From positions 1,178,001-1,242,000 of the forward strand of contig CAWIIF010000015.1 of assembly GCA_963836015.1 (NCBI GenBank): a stretch of 64,000 bases of DNA, in the 5' to 3' direction. The DNA comes from CAWCDJ01 sp963836015. Lineage in GTDB: Bacteria > Acidobacteriota > Terriglobia > Bryobacterales > Bryobacteraceae. Below, in pieces: positions 35,692 through 44,188 of this stretch. The notes under the pieces are model-generated. The model was not told where the DNA came from. It ran no database searches and worked only from the letters and a program-made list of their open reading frames with translations. A program made the translations under genes and the position numbers. How positions within the stretch are numbered: the first letter of the stretch is position 1; the number at the start of each line of letters is the position of its first letter.

Positions 35692-36573
35692 TTATTTCCT
35701 CGCCAGCCCCTCGACCAGCATCTTCGCGAGGTCCGCGATCAGCAGCGAGCCCGGGTTGTCCGGACTCCAGTCCGGCTTGGGCATTCCATCCACGGTGATG
35801 GCCATCGCGATCCGGCCGCCTTTGGAATAGACGATCCCCACGTCCGCGCGCAGCGCGTCGAGCGCGCCGGTCTTGTTGGCCACGGTCAGGTCGCCCATCT
35901 TGCGCCGGATGCCCGTCCCGTCCTGGCAGCGCCTCAACACGGCCAGGATTTCGCGCGAGGCTTCGGGGCTGACGATCTCGCCCTGCTCCAGGCGCTCCAG
36001 GATCGTCACCATGTCGTGCGGCGTCGAGACGCCCAGGCCATACTTCTGGTTCTCCGGCAGCTTGCCGGCCGCCGACCAGCCCTGTCCCTTGCTGTCGCCG
36101 CCCAGGATCTTCCGCAGCGATCGCGTGGTCTTGATCCCGATCCGGTCGAGATAGGCGTTCACCGCGTCCGCCGTGAAGCGCTCCAGGATCATGTTGGTCG
36201 CCGTATTGTCGCTCAGCACGATCATCAGGTGCGTCACATCGCGGAGCGGAAGCTGCACGCCGTCGGACAGCTCCGAGGCGATCACGCCCGAGCCGGACAC
36301 CTTCTCCGGCGCCGTAATCGTGAGTGGATCGGTCCACTTAGCCTGTCCGCGCGAAACGAGGTCAAAAACGGCGCACAGAATCGGCAGCTTGATGGTGCTG
36401 GCGGTGCGCACGGGGTCGGTGTCGCGGATTCCCACGGTCGCGCCGGTGTCCAGGTTCTTGGCGTAGAGAGACACGGTGCCCTGGAAGTCCCGTATGCGGC
36501 CGCGGAGAGCTTCGGGCAGGGGTTGAGCCGCCGCCAGGCAGCCGAGGAGCAGGAGTAGTGCCAGTCTGCGCAT
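35692..36573 (-). CDS. Class A beta-lactamase-like serine hydrolase, exported
   Basis: A 293-residue protein with a signal peptide (MRRLALLLLLGCLAAAQ). It has the penicillin-binding fold triad: Ser59-x-x-Lys62 (STIK), Ser121-Asp122-Asn123 (SDN) and Lys234-Thr-Gly (KTG). The Glu166-x-x-Leu-Asn element of true class A beta-lactamases is not obvious; the corresponding stretch reads LPENQKYGLGVSTPHDM, so it may hydrolyse beta-lactams weakly or act on cell-wall or other ester/amide substrates. The start was set at the ATG that opens the signal peptide. It diverges from the radical SAM gene 89 bases away. Confidence 0.8.
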   Translation of the reverse strand: MRRLALLLLLGCLAAAQPLPEALRGRIRDFQGTVSLYAKNLDTGATVGIRDTDPVRTASTIKLPILCAVFDLVSRGQAKWTDPLTITAPEKVSGSGVIASELSDGVQLPLRDVTHLMIVLSDNTATNMILERFTADAVNAYLDRIGIKTTRSLRKILGGDSKGQGWSAAGKLPENQKYGLGVSTPHDMVTILERLEQGEIVSPEASREILAVLRRCQDGTGIRRKMGDLTVANKTGALDALRADVGIVYSKGGRIAMAITVDGMPKPDWSPDNPGSLLIADLAKMLVEGLARK

Positions 36574-36662
36574 AACCGATGATAGCGTTCTGCGACAAAA
36601 GTATGACGTTCCAGGTTTCCTGGCGATGTTATATTTACCTATTAGGGACCTAAACTCCAGAA

Positions 36663-38396
36663 ATGCAACCACATCCCAAAGGCACCCACGCCCGCATCCT
36701 GCTTAGCTCGGTCTTCGGTCCGTACGCCCAGGACGACTCCTTCGGCAGCCGCAGGATCAACCCCATGGAGCTGTACCACAACCAGGTGACCCGCGAACAG
36801 GGACCGTTCTCCCTCCGGATGTTCCACCGGTCCTGGGGCATCCTCATGATTCAGCAGAACATCTCGGCCCCGACCACAGTGTTGGATTTTCCCACAAGAG
36901 AATCGTTTGAGGCCGAGCTGATGGCGCACGACTACGACATCGTCGGGATCTCTTCGATCATCGTCAACGTCGGAAAAGTTCGCGAGATGTGCCGCATCGT
37001 GCGCCGGGTTTCGCCCGGTACTGCCATCGTGATCGGCGGACATGTGGCGGCGATCCCGGGTGTCGAAGAAATGATCGATGCCGATCACATCGTGCGTGGC
37101 GACGGCATCAGTTGGATGCGACGGTTCCTGGGCGAGAATGAGTCCGCGCCGATTCGCCACCCGGAGATCGTTTCCGGGTTCGATGCCCGCACGCTGGGGA
37201 TCAAGCTCCCGCAGACGAAGGGAAATACGGCGGCCACCATCATCCCGTCGGTCGGCTGCCCCATGGGTTGCAACTTCTGCACGACGTCGGCGTTCTTCGG
37301 CGGCAAGGGAAAGTACCTGAATTTCTACGACACGGGCGATGAGCTTTTCAGCGTCATGTCGCAGATGGAGCACCGCCTTCAGGTGAAGTCGTTTTTCATG
37401 ATGGACGAGAACTTCCTGCTGCATAAGAGGCGGGCCATGGAGCTTCTCGAGCGCATGAAGCGGCACAACAAGCCGTGGTCCCTGTATGTGTTCTCGTCGG
37501 CCAACGCGATCCGCCAGTACACCATGCGGGAGCTGGTGGAGCTGGGAGTCTCGTGGATCTGGATGGGCCTGGAATCGCCGCACTCGAGCTACAAGAAGCT
37601 GGAGGGCTCCGACACGCTGACGCTCACCGCCGAGCTTCGCAAGCACGGCATCAAGCTGCTGGGCTCGACCATCGTGGGGCTGGAGCACCACACACCCGAA
37701 AACATCCACGAGGAGATCGAGCACGCCGTCGCGCACGACACGGATTTTCACCAGTTCATGCTGTACACGCCGGTTCCGGGCACGCCCCTGTTCCGCCAGA
37801 TGACCGAAGAGGGACGCATGCTGGAAGGCGTGGACCTGGCCGATATTCACGGCCAGCACCAGTTCAATTTCGAGCACGCCGCGATTTCCCGCGAAGATTC
37901 CAAGCGCCTGCTCGACTGGGCGTTCCGCCGCGATTTCGAGCGCAACGGCCCGAGCATCTACCGCATCTGCCGCACGACTCTCGAAGGCTGGCGGCGCTAT
38001 AGGAACGATCCGGATGCGCGGGTGCGCGCGCGGTTCGCCAGGGAAGGGCGGTCGCTCAAAGACGGGTATGCCGCGGCGCTGTGGGCCATGGAAAAGCACC
38101 TGCGCCCTACCAACGGGGCGGTGGCGGAAAAGGTGCGGGGCCTGCGCCAGGAGATCGGCCGGGAGTTCGGACTGGCGACCCGCGTGGTGATCCGCGCCCT
38201 GGGTCCGGTGCTTCTGTGGGCGGCGCGGCGCGAAGAGCGCCGCCTGGCGGCCGGCCAGACCTACGAGCCGCGCACCATCGTGGAGCGCCGCAACTGGGAT
38301 TCCCTGGCGCTCACTGCCCCAGGAGAATCTTCAGGTAGCTTATGCCCGTCCGGAGCTCCACCGTCTGGGTTGCCTGTTTTCCGTCCTTCTCGATAG
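36663..38396 (+). CDS. B12-binding-domain radical SAM protein
   Basis: A 577-residue protein with an N-terminal cobalamin-binding-type Rossmann region (YDIVGISSIIVNVGKVREM, IVIGGHVAAIPG) and a radical SAM core whose iron-sulfur site is Cys199-PMG-Cys203-NF-Cys206. Later core phrases are MMDENFLL, SWIWMGLESP and STIVGLEHHTPE. Family members methylate or rearrange unreactive carbon centres, often in lipid or natural-product pathways; the substrate is unknown. The last ~29 codons run antisense into the 3' end of the convergent kinase gene and look low-complexity (Ser/Pro/Gly), so the natural end may be near RNW at about residue 545. Confidence 0.87.
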   Translation: MQPHPKGTHARILLSSVFGPYAQDDSFGSRRINPMELYHNQVTREQGPFSLRMFHRSWGILMIQQNISAPTTVLDFPTRESFEAELMAHDYDIVGISSIIVNVGKVREMCRIVRRVSPGTAIVIGGHVAAIPGVEEMIDADHIVRGDGISWMRRFLGENESAPIRHPEIVSGFDARTLGIKLPQTKGNTAATIIPSVGCPMGCNFCTTSAFFGGKGKYLNFYDTGDELFSVMSQMEHRLQVKSFFMMDENFLLHKRRAMELLERMKRHNKPWSLYVFSSANAIRQYTMRELVELGVSWIWMGLESPHSSYKKLEGSDTLTLTAELRKHGIKLLGSTIVGLEHHTPENIHEEIEHAVAHDTDFHQFMLYTPVPGTPLFRQMTEEGRMLEGVDLADIHGQHQFNFEHAAISREDSKRLLDWAFRRDFERNGPSIYRICRTTLEGWRRYRNDPDARVRARFAREGRSLKDGYAAALWAMEKHLRPTNGAVAEKVRGLRQEIGREFGLATRVVIRALGPVLLWAARREERRLAAGQTYEPRTIVERRNWDSLALTAPGESSGSLCPSGAPPSGLPVFRPSR

Positions 38397-40149
38397 TGAC
38401 GCGGTAAGTGCCGGGCTTGAGCCTGAGCTCGGTGGGGGTGACCTGCCCAGTCGGTTTGCCGTCTACCAGCACGTGCGCGCCGGGCGGGTCGCTGGTCAGC
38501 ATCAGGCTCCCGGCGATCGGGTGCAGCACCACCGCCTGCATCTCCATAGGGTACGTGCCCACGTAAACTTCGCGGTGCTCGATGTCGTAGCCGGGCATAG
38601 TGATCGCAACCGTGTGCCGTCCGGGAAGGGCGTGCAGGCTGCAAGGCGTGGTGCAGGCCGTATCGGGCCGGCCGTCCAAGGTCGCGGTGGCTGCCCCGGG
38701 GCTGCTGATGATGCTCACCTCTTGAGGCTCCGGCGAGGGCGGGGGCGACTGCCTGACGCGAGCCGGTGTTTCGGCAACCGCCGTCTTAGGCGCCTCCGGT
38801 TTCGGAGCTTCCTGCTTCGTGGCTTCCTGCTTCGCCGCCTCGTGCTTCGCCGCCTCTTGCTTCGCAGCATCCTGCGTCGCGGTGTCCGGCTTCGCCGGCT
38901 CGGTCGCAGCCGCCTCCGTCTTAGGCCCTTCTTTGGGCGGTTCCGCGGGCGTCATCGGGCTGGGTTTTTGCTGGTCCTGGCCGGTGTTTCCGGCGGCTGC
39001 CGGAACCTGGGGCGCCTGTCCGGCCGCCTGCGTCCCGGTCTTGGGCTGCTGCTGCTGGGCGGCCTCCTGCGATTGCGGCTTCCGGGACAGCCACGGGAAC
39101 GCCTGCCAACCGATCAGCGCCAACAGTCCCGCCGCCACCAGCATGGCCAGCAGGAACGTGAGGAACCCGCCCTTGCGCTCGGGGCGCGCCTCGGTGGTGG
39201 CGGTCTCACCGGGCCGCGCGGAACGCAGCGGCTTGCGGGCCGGGGGCAGCGAGATGGCCGGCCTGGCCGCGTCAATCGCGGTGGGCTCGTTCAAGCTGCC
39301 GCCCCGCGGCATCGGCCTCCAGCCCTTGCTGGCGGCGCAGGCCTTCTCCAGCGCCGAAGCGAACTCCTGGCAGTAGCGGTAGCGGTCGTCCGGCTTTTTC
39401 GATAGCCCCTTCTGGATCACGCTCTCGATCTCACGGCTCAGGCTGGGGTTGATGCGGTGCGGCAGGGGCGGCTCTTCGGCCACGATCTTGTAGACCACCG
39501 TCGTGAGGTGCTCGCCGGTATACGGCTTCTCGCCGGTCAGCATCTCGAAGGCGATCACGGCCAGCGAAAACTGGTCGGAGCGGCCGTCCACGGTCAGCCC
39601 CTGCACTTGCTCGGGCGACATGTAGTGCGGCGTCCCCACGATCGAGCCGGTCATCGTGAACTGCTCCGAGGCGGTGATTTTCGCAATTCCGAAATCCGTG
39701 ATCTTGGCCGTGCTGTCGGCCGCGATCATGATGTTGGCGGGCTTAATGTCCCGGTGCACGATGCCCTTCTGGTGGGCGTAGTCGAGCGCCACGGCGGTCT
39801 GCCCGAGAATTCCGAAGATCTGCTCCGGTCGAAGGGTGGTCACCTCCGAGAGCAGCTGGTCGAGGGTCGGGCCGTCCACGTACTCCATGGCGATGTAAGC
39901 CAGGTCGCCCTGCTGCTCCACGTCGTAGATCGTGACGATGCCGGGATGCGACAGAATACCCGCCGAGCGGGCCTCGCGGAAGAGCCGTTCGCGCATGCGT
40001 TCCTGCTCTTCCGGCTTGCGCACGGTGCTAAGGGCGATGGTCTTGATGGCAACCGGCCGGCCGATATTCGGGTCGATGGCGTGGTACACCACACCCATGG
40101 CCCCGCGTCCCAGCTCCCTGACGATTTTATATCGCCCGATACGATCCAT
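38311..40149 (-). CDS. Membrane serine/threonine protein kinase with PEGA domains
   Basis: A 612-residue Hanks-type kinase. The kinase domain (residues 1-270) is complete: glycine loop GRGAMG, Lys36, HRDIKPAN with Asp134, DFG with Asp152, and the activation segment GTPHYMSPEQ. One membrane helix follows (329-349), then a periplasmic linker with short Lys/Glu/Ala repeats (KQEAAKHEAAKQEATKQEA, about 430-455) and two PEGA beta domains (477-545 and 548-612, with PGRHTVAITMPGYD). PEGA domains are thought to bind cell-surface structures. It lies 62 bases downstream of two MacB-type permease genes on the same strand, with a REP-like element between. Confidence 0.93.
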   Translation of the reverse strand: MDRIGRYKIVRELGRGAMGVVYHAIDPNIGRPVAIKTIALSTVRKPEEQERMRERLFREARSAGILSHPGIVTIYDVEQQGDLAYIAMEYVDGPTLDQLLSEVTTLRPEQIFGILGQTAVALDYAHQKGIVHRDIKPANIMIAADSTAKITDFGIAKITASEQFTMTGSIVGTPHYMSPEQVQGLTVDGRSDQFSLAVIAFEMLTGEKPYTGEHLTTVVYKIVAEEPPLPHRINPSLSREIESVIQKGLSKKPDDRYRYCQEFASALEKACAASKGWRPMPRGGSLNEPTAIDAARPAISLPPARKPLRSARPGETATTEARPERKGGFLTFLLAMLVAAGLLALIGWQAFPWLSRKPQSQEAAQQQQPKTGTQAAGQAPQVPAAAGNTGQDQQKPSPMTPAEPPKEGPKTEAAATEPAKPDTATQDAAKQEAAKHEAAKQEATKQEAPKPEAPKTAVAETPARVRQSPPPSPEPQEVSIISSPGAATATLDGRPDTACTTPCSLHALPGRHTVAITMPGYDIEHREVYVGTYPMEMQAVVLHPIAGSLMLTSDPPGAHVLVDGKPTGQVTPTELRLKPGTYRVTIEKDGKQATQTVELRTGISYLKILLGQ

Positions 40150-40168
40150 CCAGTCTAGTCATAGCACA

Positions 40169-40210
40169 GGTAGGGCAGGCCTCCGGACTGCCCACGCGCC
40201 GAAGGCGCGC
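40169..40210. repeat. Dispersed double-hairpin repeat, copy 2 (REP-like)
   Basis: The 42-base partner of the element at 33488-33530, differing at three positions. The second hairpin (CGCGCC-GAA-GGCGCG) is identical; the first is weakened by one deletion and one change. It separates the kinase ATG from the stop of the permease gene. Confidence 0.6.
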
Positions 40211-40211
40211 T

Positions 40212-41471
40212 TTACTCATAGCGAAGTGCCTCGATCGGGTCCAGGCGCGCCGCCTTCACCGCCGGCAGCAGGCCCGCCACCAGACCTACGGTTTCGAGCA
40301 GGAGCGTGGAAGTGATCACCGCAAAGGCCGAAATCTTCAGATGGATGTCGCCGGCCCCGGTGGTGTCCTTGAAGATCGGGCCGAGCAGCGGAAGGGTTCC
40401 CAGCAGCGCGGTCAGGCCCCAACCCGCCGCCACACCGAGGGCGCCCCCGGCCGTCACGATCGCCATGGCTTCCAGCAGAAACTGCCACAGGATGGCGCGG
40501 CGGGTGGCCCCGACCGATTTCAGCAGCCCGATCTCGCGCGTCCGCTGCGTCACCGACACCAGCATGATGTTGGCCAGCCCCACGCCGCCGATAGCCAGCG
40601 TCAGGGTGCCGATAAATGCGAGAAGCACCTCTAAGGCGATCCCCATGGTGTCCACCAGCCGCATGGATTCGTTGAACACGAAACTCCGTATGGCACGCTC
40701 GTCCTTGGAGGAGAAGTTGTGGATGCGCGCCAGCGCCGCCCGCACCTGCTCCACGGCCTGCTCGCGAAATACCGGATTGGCGGGCATCCAGACCACGTCG
40801 TCGGGATAGTGCAGGTCGCGGAACAGCGAAGCGGTCTCGTACGGGATGAACAGGCACTCGTTGTCGGGCGTGTTGTAGTTGGCGATCTGGGTCTTGGTGC
40901 GCAGCACCCCAACCACCGTAAAGCGCAGCCCGTTGATGGTGACCTCTTCGCCCTCCGGGGGGATTTCGCCGAACAGCTTTTCCGCCGCTTTGCCGCCCAG
41001 CACCGTCACGCGCCGCTTTTCCATCTCGTCTTCCGGCTCGAGGTAGCGGCCGGACACCACGCTCTGGTTGCGGATCCGCCCGTAGGCCGGCCGCGCCGCA
41101 CGCACCATGGTGGTGTCCGTGCGGTAGCCGCGCGCCACGGTCATGCCTCCGATCATCAACTCGGGCGAGATGGCCGCCACCATGGGGACCGTCTCGCGGA
41201 TTACGTCGACGTCGGCGGCTTCGATCCGCACCCTGCGGCCGGAGCGCTCGCCGCCGGCCTGCATGGAGGTCTGGCCGCCGAACATGAGAACGAGGTCCTG
41301 GCCGACTTCGAGGAAGGCGCGGCGAAGGGCGAAGTGAAAGCCGTCGCCGTATGAGTACAGGATGACGAAGCAGGCCACGCCCCACGCCAGGCTGATGGTA
41401 GTCAGGATGCTGCGCTGCCGGTTAAACCGGAGCGCCTGCGCGGCCTCGCGAAAGACGGAGCCCAGGGTCAT
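40212..41471 (-). CDS. MacB-type ABC transporter permease (FtsX family), second copy
   Basis: A 419-residue permease of the MacB/FtsX type: N-terminal membrane helix with SILTTISLAWGVACFVILYS, a large periplasmic MacB_PCD domain (about 60-270) and three C-terminal helices with the signature VTQRTREIGLLKSVGATR (residues ~305-325). It has no ATP-binding domain of its own. Such permeases pair with an ATPase and a periplasmic adaptor to export antibiotics, siderophores or signals, or to drive cell-envelope proteins. It starts six bases after the stop of the neighbouring permease, so the two are co-translated and may form a heterodimer. Confidence 0.9.
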   Translation of the reverse strand: MTLGSVFREAAQALRFNRQRSILTTISLAWGVACFVILYSYGDGFHFALRRAFLEVGQDLVLMFGGQTSMQAGGERSGRRVRIEAADVDVIRETVPMVAAISPELMIGGMTVARGYRTDTTMVRAARPAYGRIRNQSVVSGRYLEPEDEMEKRRVTVLGGKAAEKLFGEIPPEGEEVTINGLRFTVVGVLRTKTQIANYNTPDNECLFIPYETASLFRDLHYPDDVVWMPANPVFREQAVEQVRAALARIHNFSSKDERAIRSFVFNESMRLVDTMGIALEVLLAFIGTLTLAIGGVGLANIMLVSVTQRTREIGLLKSVGATRRAILWQFLLEAMAIVTAGGALGVAAGWGLTALLGTLPLLGPIFKDTTGAGDIHLKISAFAVITSTLLLETVGLVAGLLPAVKAARLDPIEALRYE

Positions 41472-41477
41472 GTGCGG

Positions 41478-42737
41478 TCACCGCTCATAGCGCAGCGCCT
41501 CCACCGGGGTCAGGCTCGCCGCGCGCCAGGCGGGCCACAGCGCCGAGGCTACCGCGATGATCGCCAGCGCTCCGAAGGCCAGCGCCGTGGTGGTTCCGTT
41601 GACCGGCAGGCCGCCGAACATCTCCTGCTTGGGCATGCGGTTCACCGCCGAGGCCAGCGCGTATGCACCCGCCCATCCGCATAGTCCGCTGATCACCGCC
41701 AGCAGCACGCCTTCCAGCAGGAAATCGGAGAGGATCCTGCCTCGCGTGGCGCCCACGGCCTTGCGCAGTCCGATTTCGCGGGTCCGCTCGGTCACCGAAA
41801 CCAGCATGATGTTCATCACGCCCACGCCGCCCAGCGTCAGGGTCACCACCGCGATGGCTCCGAGAAACGCGGTCATCGACGTGAAGATGTTATCGACCAG
41901 CCGGGCGTTTTCCACTGTGTCCCAGATGAAGACCGCGCTCGGGTCCGCCGGGTCGAAGCGGTGATTGCGGGCCAGCACGCGCATCACCTGTTCGCGCGCC
42001 TCTTTGAACTGGTCGAGGGAGGCCGGCACGTAGATCAGGTCGCTGACGATGCCGGGGTGGAAATTGGCGTCGGTCAACGGCAGGTCGCGCACCATGGTGG
42101 AGTAGGGGATGAAGATCTTGTCGCTGTCCAGGCCGTTGTAGCTGCTGTTCTGGGTTTTAGGCGGCACCAGCCCGACGATCCGGAAGGGCAGGCCGTTGAT
42201 CGCGAGCGTGTCCCCCGGCCCAACCGGGTGTTCGCCGAACAACTGCTTGCGCACGTTGTCGCCCAGCACCGCCACCCGCGCCGCGTCGCGATCGTCCTGT
42301 TCCAGCAGGAAACGCCCGCGGTCCACCGGCACGTTGCGGATCTCGGAGTAGATCGCCTCCACCCCCATCACGCCGAACGATCCGCTGTTGAACGGGCTCA
42401 CGGCGCGGGCGCCGTTCTGCAACTCCGCCACTGCCCGCTTCACCAGCCAGCATTCCGCGCGGACATCGCGAACGTCGGTATAGTCGAGCCGGATGCGCCG
42501 CCCCGCGCGCCGCCCGCCCGCCTGCAACTCAGTGCGGCCGTTGAAGACGATCACGATGTTCTCGCCGAGCTGGCGGAAGCGGTCGCGCTGGCCGAGCTTG
42601 AAGCCATCCCCCATGGCCACGATCAATACCATCGAAGCCACGCCCCAGGCGATTCCGGCCATGGTGAGGATGCTGCGCAGTTTGTTACGCAGCAGGCTGG
42701 CGGCAACGCCCCCGAAAAGCTCGCGCAGGTACGACAT
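41478..42737 (-). CDS. MacB-type ABC transporter permease (FtsX family), first copy
   Basis: A 419-residue permease with the same layout as its neighbour: NKLRSILTMAGIAWGVASMVLIVAMGDG, here given as one helix and flank in two parts, the MacB_PCD domain with LAINGLPFRIVGLVPPKTQ, and the closing helices with SVTERTREIGLRKAVGATR. The two copies share length and motif order but are clearly different sequences, which suggests an old duplication into a heterodimer. It begins 12 bases after the stop of the frameshifted adaptor gene. No ATPase gene follows or precedes. Confidence 0.9.
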   Translation of the reverse strand: MSYLRELFGGVAASLLRNKLRSILTMAGIAWGVASMVLIVAMGDGFKLGQRDRFRQLGENIVIVFNGRTELQAGGRRAGRRIRLDYTDVRDVRAECWLVKRAVAELQNGARAVSPFNSGSFGVMGVEAIYSEIRNVPVDRGRFLLEQDDRDAARVAVLGDNVRKQLFGEHPVGPGDTLAINGLPFRIVGLVPPKTQNSSYNGLDSDKIFIPYSTMVRDLPLTDANFHPGIVSDLIYVPASLDQFKEAREQVMRVLARNHRFDPADPSAVFIWDTVENARLVDNIFTSMTAFLGAIAVVTLTLGGVGVMNIMLVSVTERTREIGLRKAVGATRGRILSDFLLEGVLLAVISGLCGWAGAYALASAVNRMPKQEMFGGLPVNGTTTALAFGALAIIAVASALWPAWRAASLTPVEALRYER

Positions 42738-42749
42738 GGCGCTGTCCCG

Positions 42750-43953
42750 CTACTGCAGAACCACTTGCTGGCCCTGGCTCAGTCCCTTGACGATCTGGGT
42801 CTTCGAGCCGTTGCTGATCCCGGTAGTCACGGGGACGCGGCGGCGCCCGGTTTCGCTGGCCGCGTCCGCCACCTCGACCTCGGTCGACCGGTCTTTCTTG
42901 TAGAGGATCGCGCCTTCCGGCACCGCCAGCACGCCTTTGCGCTCTTCCAGCAGGATCTCCGCGTTGGCCGTCATGGTGGCCATGAGCTTGCGCGATTCGT
43001 TGGAGATCGAAACCCGCACTTCGAAGGTCGTGACGTTATCTTTCTCCACGCCCATGGGCGAGATCTTGGTGACTCTTCCCGAGAAGTTCTGGTCGCGGTA
43101 CGATTCCACCGTGATGCGCGCCGGCTGGCCCAGGTAGACCTTGCCGATGTCGCTCTCGTCCACCTTGCCTTTTACGTAGACCTCGCGCAGGTCGCCCACC
43201 GTCATGATGAGCGTGGCACCCGAGCCCATGGTGAGGATGGAGCTCACGGCGTCCCCCACCTCGCGATCGCGCGACAGCACGACGCCGTCGATGGGAGAGG
43301 CGATGGTGGCGTTGCGCAGATCCTCTTCCGCCTGCGAGAGCTGCGCCTTCACCTGCTCCACCTGGGCTTCGGCTTTGGCGATGGCCGCGCGCGCCACTCC
43401 CAGGTTGACGATGGCCTGCTGCTGGCGGTTCACGGCGAGCTGGTAGTTCTTTTCGGTATCGTCGCGCGTGGTCTGCGGAATCAGCAGCTCCTGGAACATG
43501 GTCCGTGCGCGTTCCATGTCCCTCTTGAGGAAGGGAACGTCCGGTCCGGCGGCCTCCACTTTGTTCCGCTCGTAGTCCGCCTGGGCGCTCTGGAGGGTGG
43601 CCTCGCGCGACGCCCAGCGCGGCCTGCGCCTGGCGGAGGCGCGGAAGTAGATCATTCTGGTCCAGTTCGCAGATCACCTGGCCCTGGCGGACCGTGTCGC
43701 CCACGTTGACCGGCAGTTTCTGAATGATGCCGCTGGCTTTGGACTTGATTTCCACTTTGGTGGTGGGTTCGATCTTGCCCGTCGCGACCACCGACCGGGC
43801 CAGGTCGATGCGCTCGACGCGGGCCAGTTTCTCGGTATCGATTTTGGCGGGCGTGCGGCTAAGGGCCCTCAGCGAGAAGAACGCCACTCCCGCCAACACC
43901 GGAACCGACGCCAGCACAATCCACAAAACAGAGCGCTTCCTGCGGACAGCCAT
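42750..43953 (-). pseudogene. HlyD/MacA-type periplasmic adaptor, frameshifted
   Basis: From the ATG the protein has an N-terminal membrane helix (LWIVLASVPVLAGVAFFSLR) and the first lipoyl half (VVATGKIEPTTKVEIKSKAS, QGQVICELDQNDLLPRLRQA). At about 43610-43620, within AALGVAR, the frame shifts and continues in the next frame as EATLQSAQADYERNK, with the helical hairpin, second lipoyl half (SPIDGVVLSRDREVGD) and barrel domains intact to the stop. Repaired, it would be about 400 residues, normal for the family. A single inserted base in the GC-rich run GTCGCGCGAGGCC accounts for it. It heads the operon with two permeases. Confidence 0.85.
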
Positions 43954-44188
43954 AAGATTCTCGTATCTTAGGAGATTACGCTCTGATTTTACGATTAGTT
44001 CCCGGGGGTTGTCTCGTTCCCGGATCGTCCCGAAATGTTTACAGGTTGATTCGGCGTTTACCTTATTTTGCGAGTACTCCCGGCCTGACGAATCTTCCGC
44101 TGATCCGTAATATCTTCGGTTAGTACCGGACTACCTTTTCCAGTAAAGTGCGGTTACCCGGTCGTAAAATGAGATCGACTTGGGATCC
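43954..44188. promoter_or_regulatory. Divergent intergenic region, adaptor operon / sensor kinase operon
   Basis: These 235 bases are clearly more AT-rich than the surroundings (for example TTTACAGGTTGATTCGG and TTTACCTTATTTTG) and separate two long operons facing away from each other, so they must hold both promoters. I see no gene. Individual promoter elements are not distinct enough to place. Confidence 0.4.

Noticed and set aside
35692..36573. Clinical-type beta-lactamase resistance gene
   Set aside because: The class A general-base motif is not clear, there are no mobile elements nearby, and the protein looks like a native chromosomal member of the fold.
38860..39010. Periodic repeats suggesting a CRISPR array or a minisatellite
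   Set aside because: They encode the Lys/Glu/Ala linker of the kinase within its reading frame; unit length is short and there are no spacers.
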